From: Lacticaseibacillus paracasei subsp. paracasei
GTDB taxonomy: Bacteria; Bacillota; Bacilli; Lactobacillales; Lactobacillaceae
Assembly: GCF_000829035.1 (NCBI RefSeq)
Contig: NZ_AP012541.1
Location: 124,001-188,000, forward strand
DNA: 64,000 nucleotides
Direction of reading: 5' to 3'
Shown here: positions 63,270 through 64,000 of the stretch, piece by piece
Layout: every line of letters begins with the position of its first letter
Position numbering within the stretch: position 1 is the stretch's first letter
Notes under the pieces: generated by a model
Seen by the model: the letters and a program-made list of their open reading frames with translations, nothing else
The model's database searches: none
Told to the model about the DNA's origin: nothing
Made by a program: the position numbers and the translations under genes

Positions 63270-63463
63270 GTGCCGGACTAGCAAGTTGGCGATGGCGCGG
63301 CGATTCACGAAATTCACATATTTAAAAAGTGGGACGTGAGACTTTGATGAGTAACTTCTGCTGCTAAAAAGGCCACGAAAACAAGTAATATCTGCAAATT
63401 TTCTCTTTACTTTCTTCATACTCTAATGTATTCTCAACGTAATATCATTTTGAGGGTGAGTAA

Positions 63464-64000
63464 ATGAAAGTTAAACGATTGGTAGCAGGGGCAATGGTAT
63501 TTGCCTCAGCTGCACTCTTGGCCGCATGTGGCAGCAAGAGTAGCAGCAGTAGCTCAGAAACTTTTAATCGAATGGAAAAAGATGTTATTTCCACAATGGA
63601 TAATGCCCACATTACGGATGTTATTAGTGGGCAAGCCGCCGTTGATACTGGTGATGGGTTGTATCGGTATAAAGGCAAGAAATTGGAACCTGCTGTTGCC
63701 ACTAAAGTCGTTAAGCCAACGAATAACGGCCTTACTTATACATTCAACTTGCGGAAGACGAAGTGGAGTAACGGCGATCCTGTTACTGCCAAAGATTTCG
63801 TCTTCGCGTGGAAGCGAGCAGCAGATCCGAAAACTAAGTCAGAATATGCTTATCTTTTCTCTGGCATTAAGAACGCGGATGACATCACTGCTGGTAAGAA
63901 GGCTGCTTCAACCCTTGGTGTTAAAGCAGAAGGCGATTATAAGCTGGTTGTGACGATGGATCGGCCAGTACCGTACTTTAGCACGATGATGGTCAATCCG
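63464..64000 (+). CDS. Oligopeptide ABC transporter substrate-binding lipoprotein (OppA-like), partial
   Basis: The frame runs off the right edge after 179 codons. The signal peptide ends in the lipobox LLAAC, followed by a Ser-rich linker (GSKSSSSSS). The mature part has DGLYRYKGKKLEPAVATK and YTFNLRKTKWSNGDPVTAKDFVFAWKRAADP, the standard start of family-5 (OppA/DppA) binding proteins. It captures peptides outside the cell for an Opp permease that is not in this window. GAGGGTGAG lies upstream of the ATG. Confidence 0.92.
   Translation, partial: MKVKRLVAGAMVFASAALLAACGSKSSSSSSETFNRMEKDVISTMDNAHITDVISGQAAVDTGDGLYRYKGKKLEPAVATKVVKPTNNGLTYTFNLRKTKWSNGDPVTAKDFVFAWKRAADPKTKSEYAYLFSGIKNADDITAGKKAASTLGVKAEGDYKLVVTMDRPVPYFSTMMVNP

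Noticed and set aside
1..64000. tRNA, rRNA, CRISPR array or prophage
   Set aside because: No cloverleaf-like sequences, rRNA segments, regular short repeats with spacers or phage structural genes were found on reading both strands; a tRNAscan/Rfam search could not be run.

Overview
The window comes from a lactobacillus of the Lacticaseibacillus casei/paracasei/rhamnosus group. The host genes have moderate GC. The D-2-hydroxyisocaproate dehydrogenase is, as far as I can recall, almost the L. casei enzyme. Phosphoketolase, acetate kinase, anaerobic NrdD, a WxL cell-surface cluster and lactobacillus-type insertion sequences fit the same group. No rRNA, tRNA, CRISPR array or prophage is visible.

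Layout: 1-4.2 kb holds anaerobic ribonucleotide reductase (with NrdR boxes) and a membrane-anchored XRE regulator. From 4.4 to 9.7 kb is an AT-richer, damaged stretch with a truncated M28-type peptidase, an IS30-family element, a truncated metallophosphoesterase, and a FAD oxidase split by a second, different IS30-family element. From 10 to 24.4 kb is mostly intact housekeeping and stress DNA (DUF2089 operon, PAP2 phosphatase, LD-carboxypeptidase, D-Ala ligase, Ogt, HicDH, MarR/quinone reductase pair, purine permease, VOC dioxygenase, GNAT). Three copies of a long imperfect palindrome lie between genes here. From 24.6 to 33.1 kb is a WxL surface-complex cluster whose first gene carries a homopolymer frameshift in its signal peptide and whose likely regulator is split by the second copy of the 1178-bp IS30-family element. 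From 33.2 to 39.7 kb are housekeeping genes (DUF805 protein, RarA, AckA, phosphatase, EndoIII-like protein, thiamine-binding protein).

From 39.7 to 55.3 kb an IS-driven rearrangement is readable base by base. A YhgE/Pip gene and its TetR partner are followed by an IS5-family element that cut the TetR gene. The missing TetR N-terminus and promoter lie 11.4 kb away beside a third copy of that IS, with the 3-bp duplication (TTA) split between the two outer ends. The block between holds a second YhgE/Pip-TetR pair, a nonsense-mutated and IS-truncated GNAT gene, an HNH-toxin tail with a SUKH immunity gene, a serine recombinase, an IS256-family element, a DUF308 membrane protein and other IS debris. 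From 55.4 to 60.6 kb are an MFS exporter, an ABC transporter with a frameshifted permease and a small secreted peptide. From 60.8 kb to the end are phosphoketolase and the start of an OppA-type lipoprotein.

The main biological themes are fermentative metabolism (HicDH, AckA, Xfp, NrdD), cell-envelope functions (Ddl, LD-carboxypeptidase, WxL complex, YhgE/Pip) and extensive gene decay and reshuffling by at least four kinds of IS.
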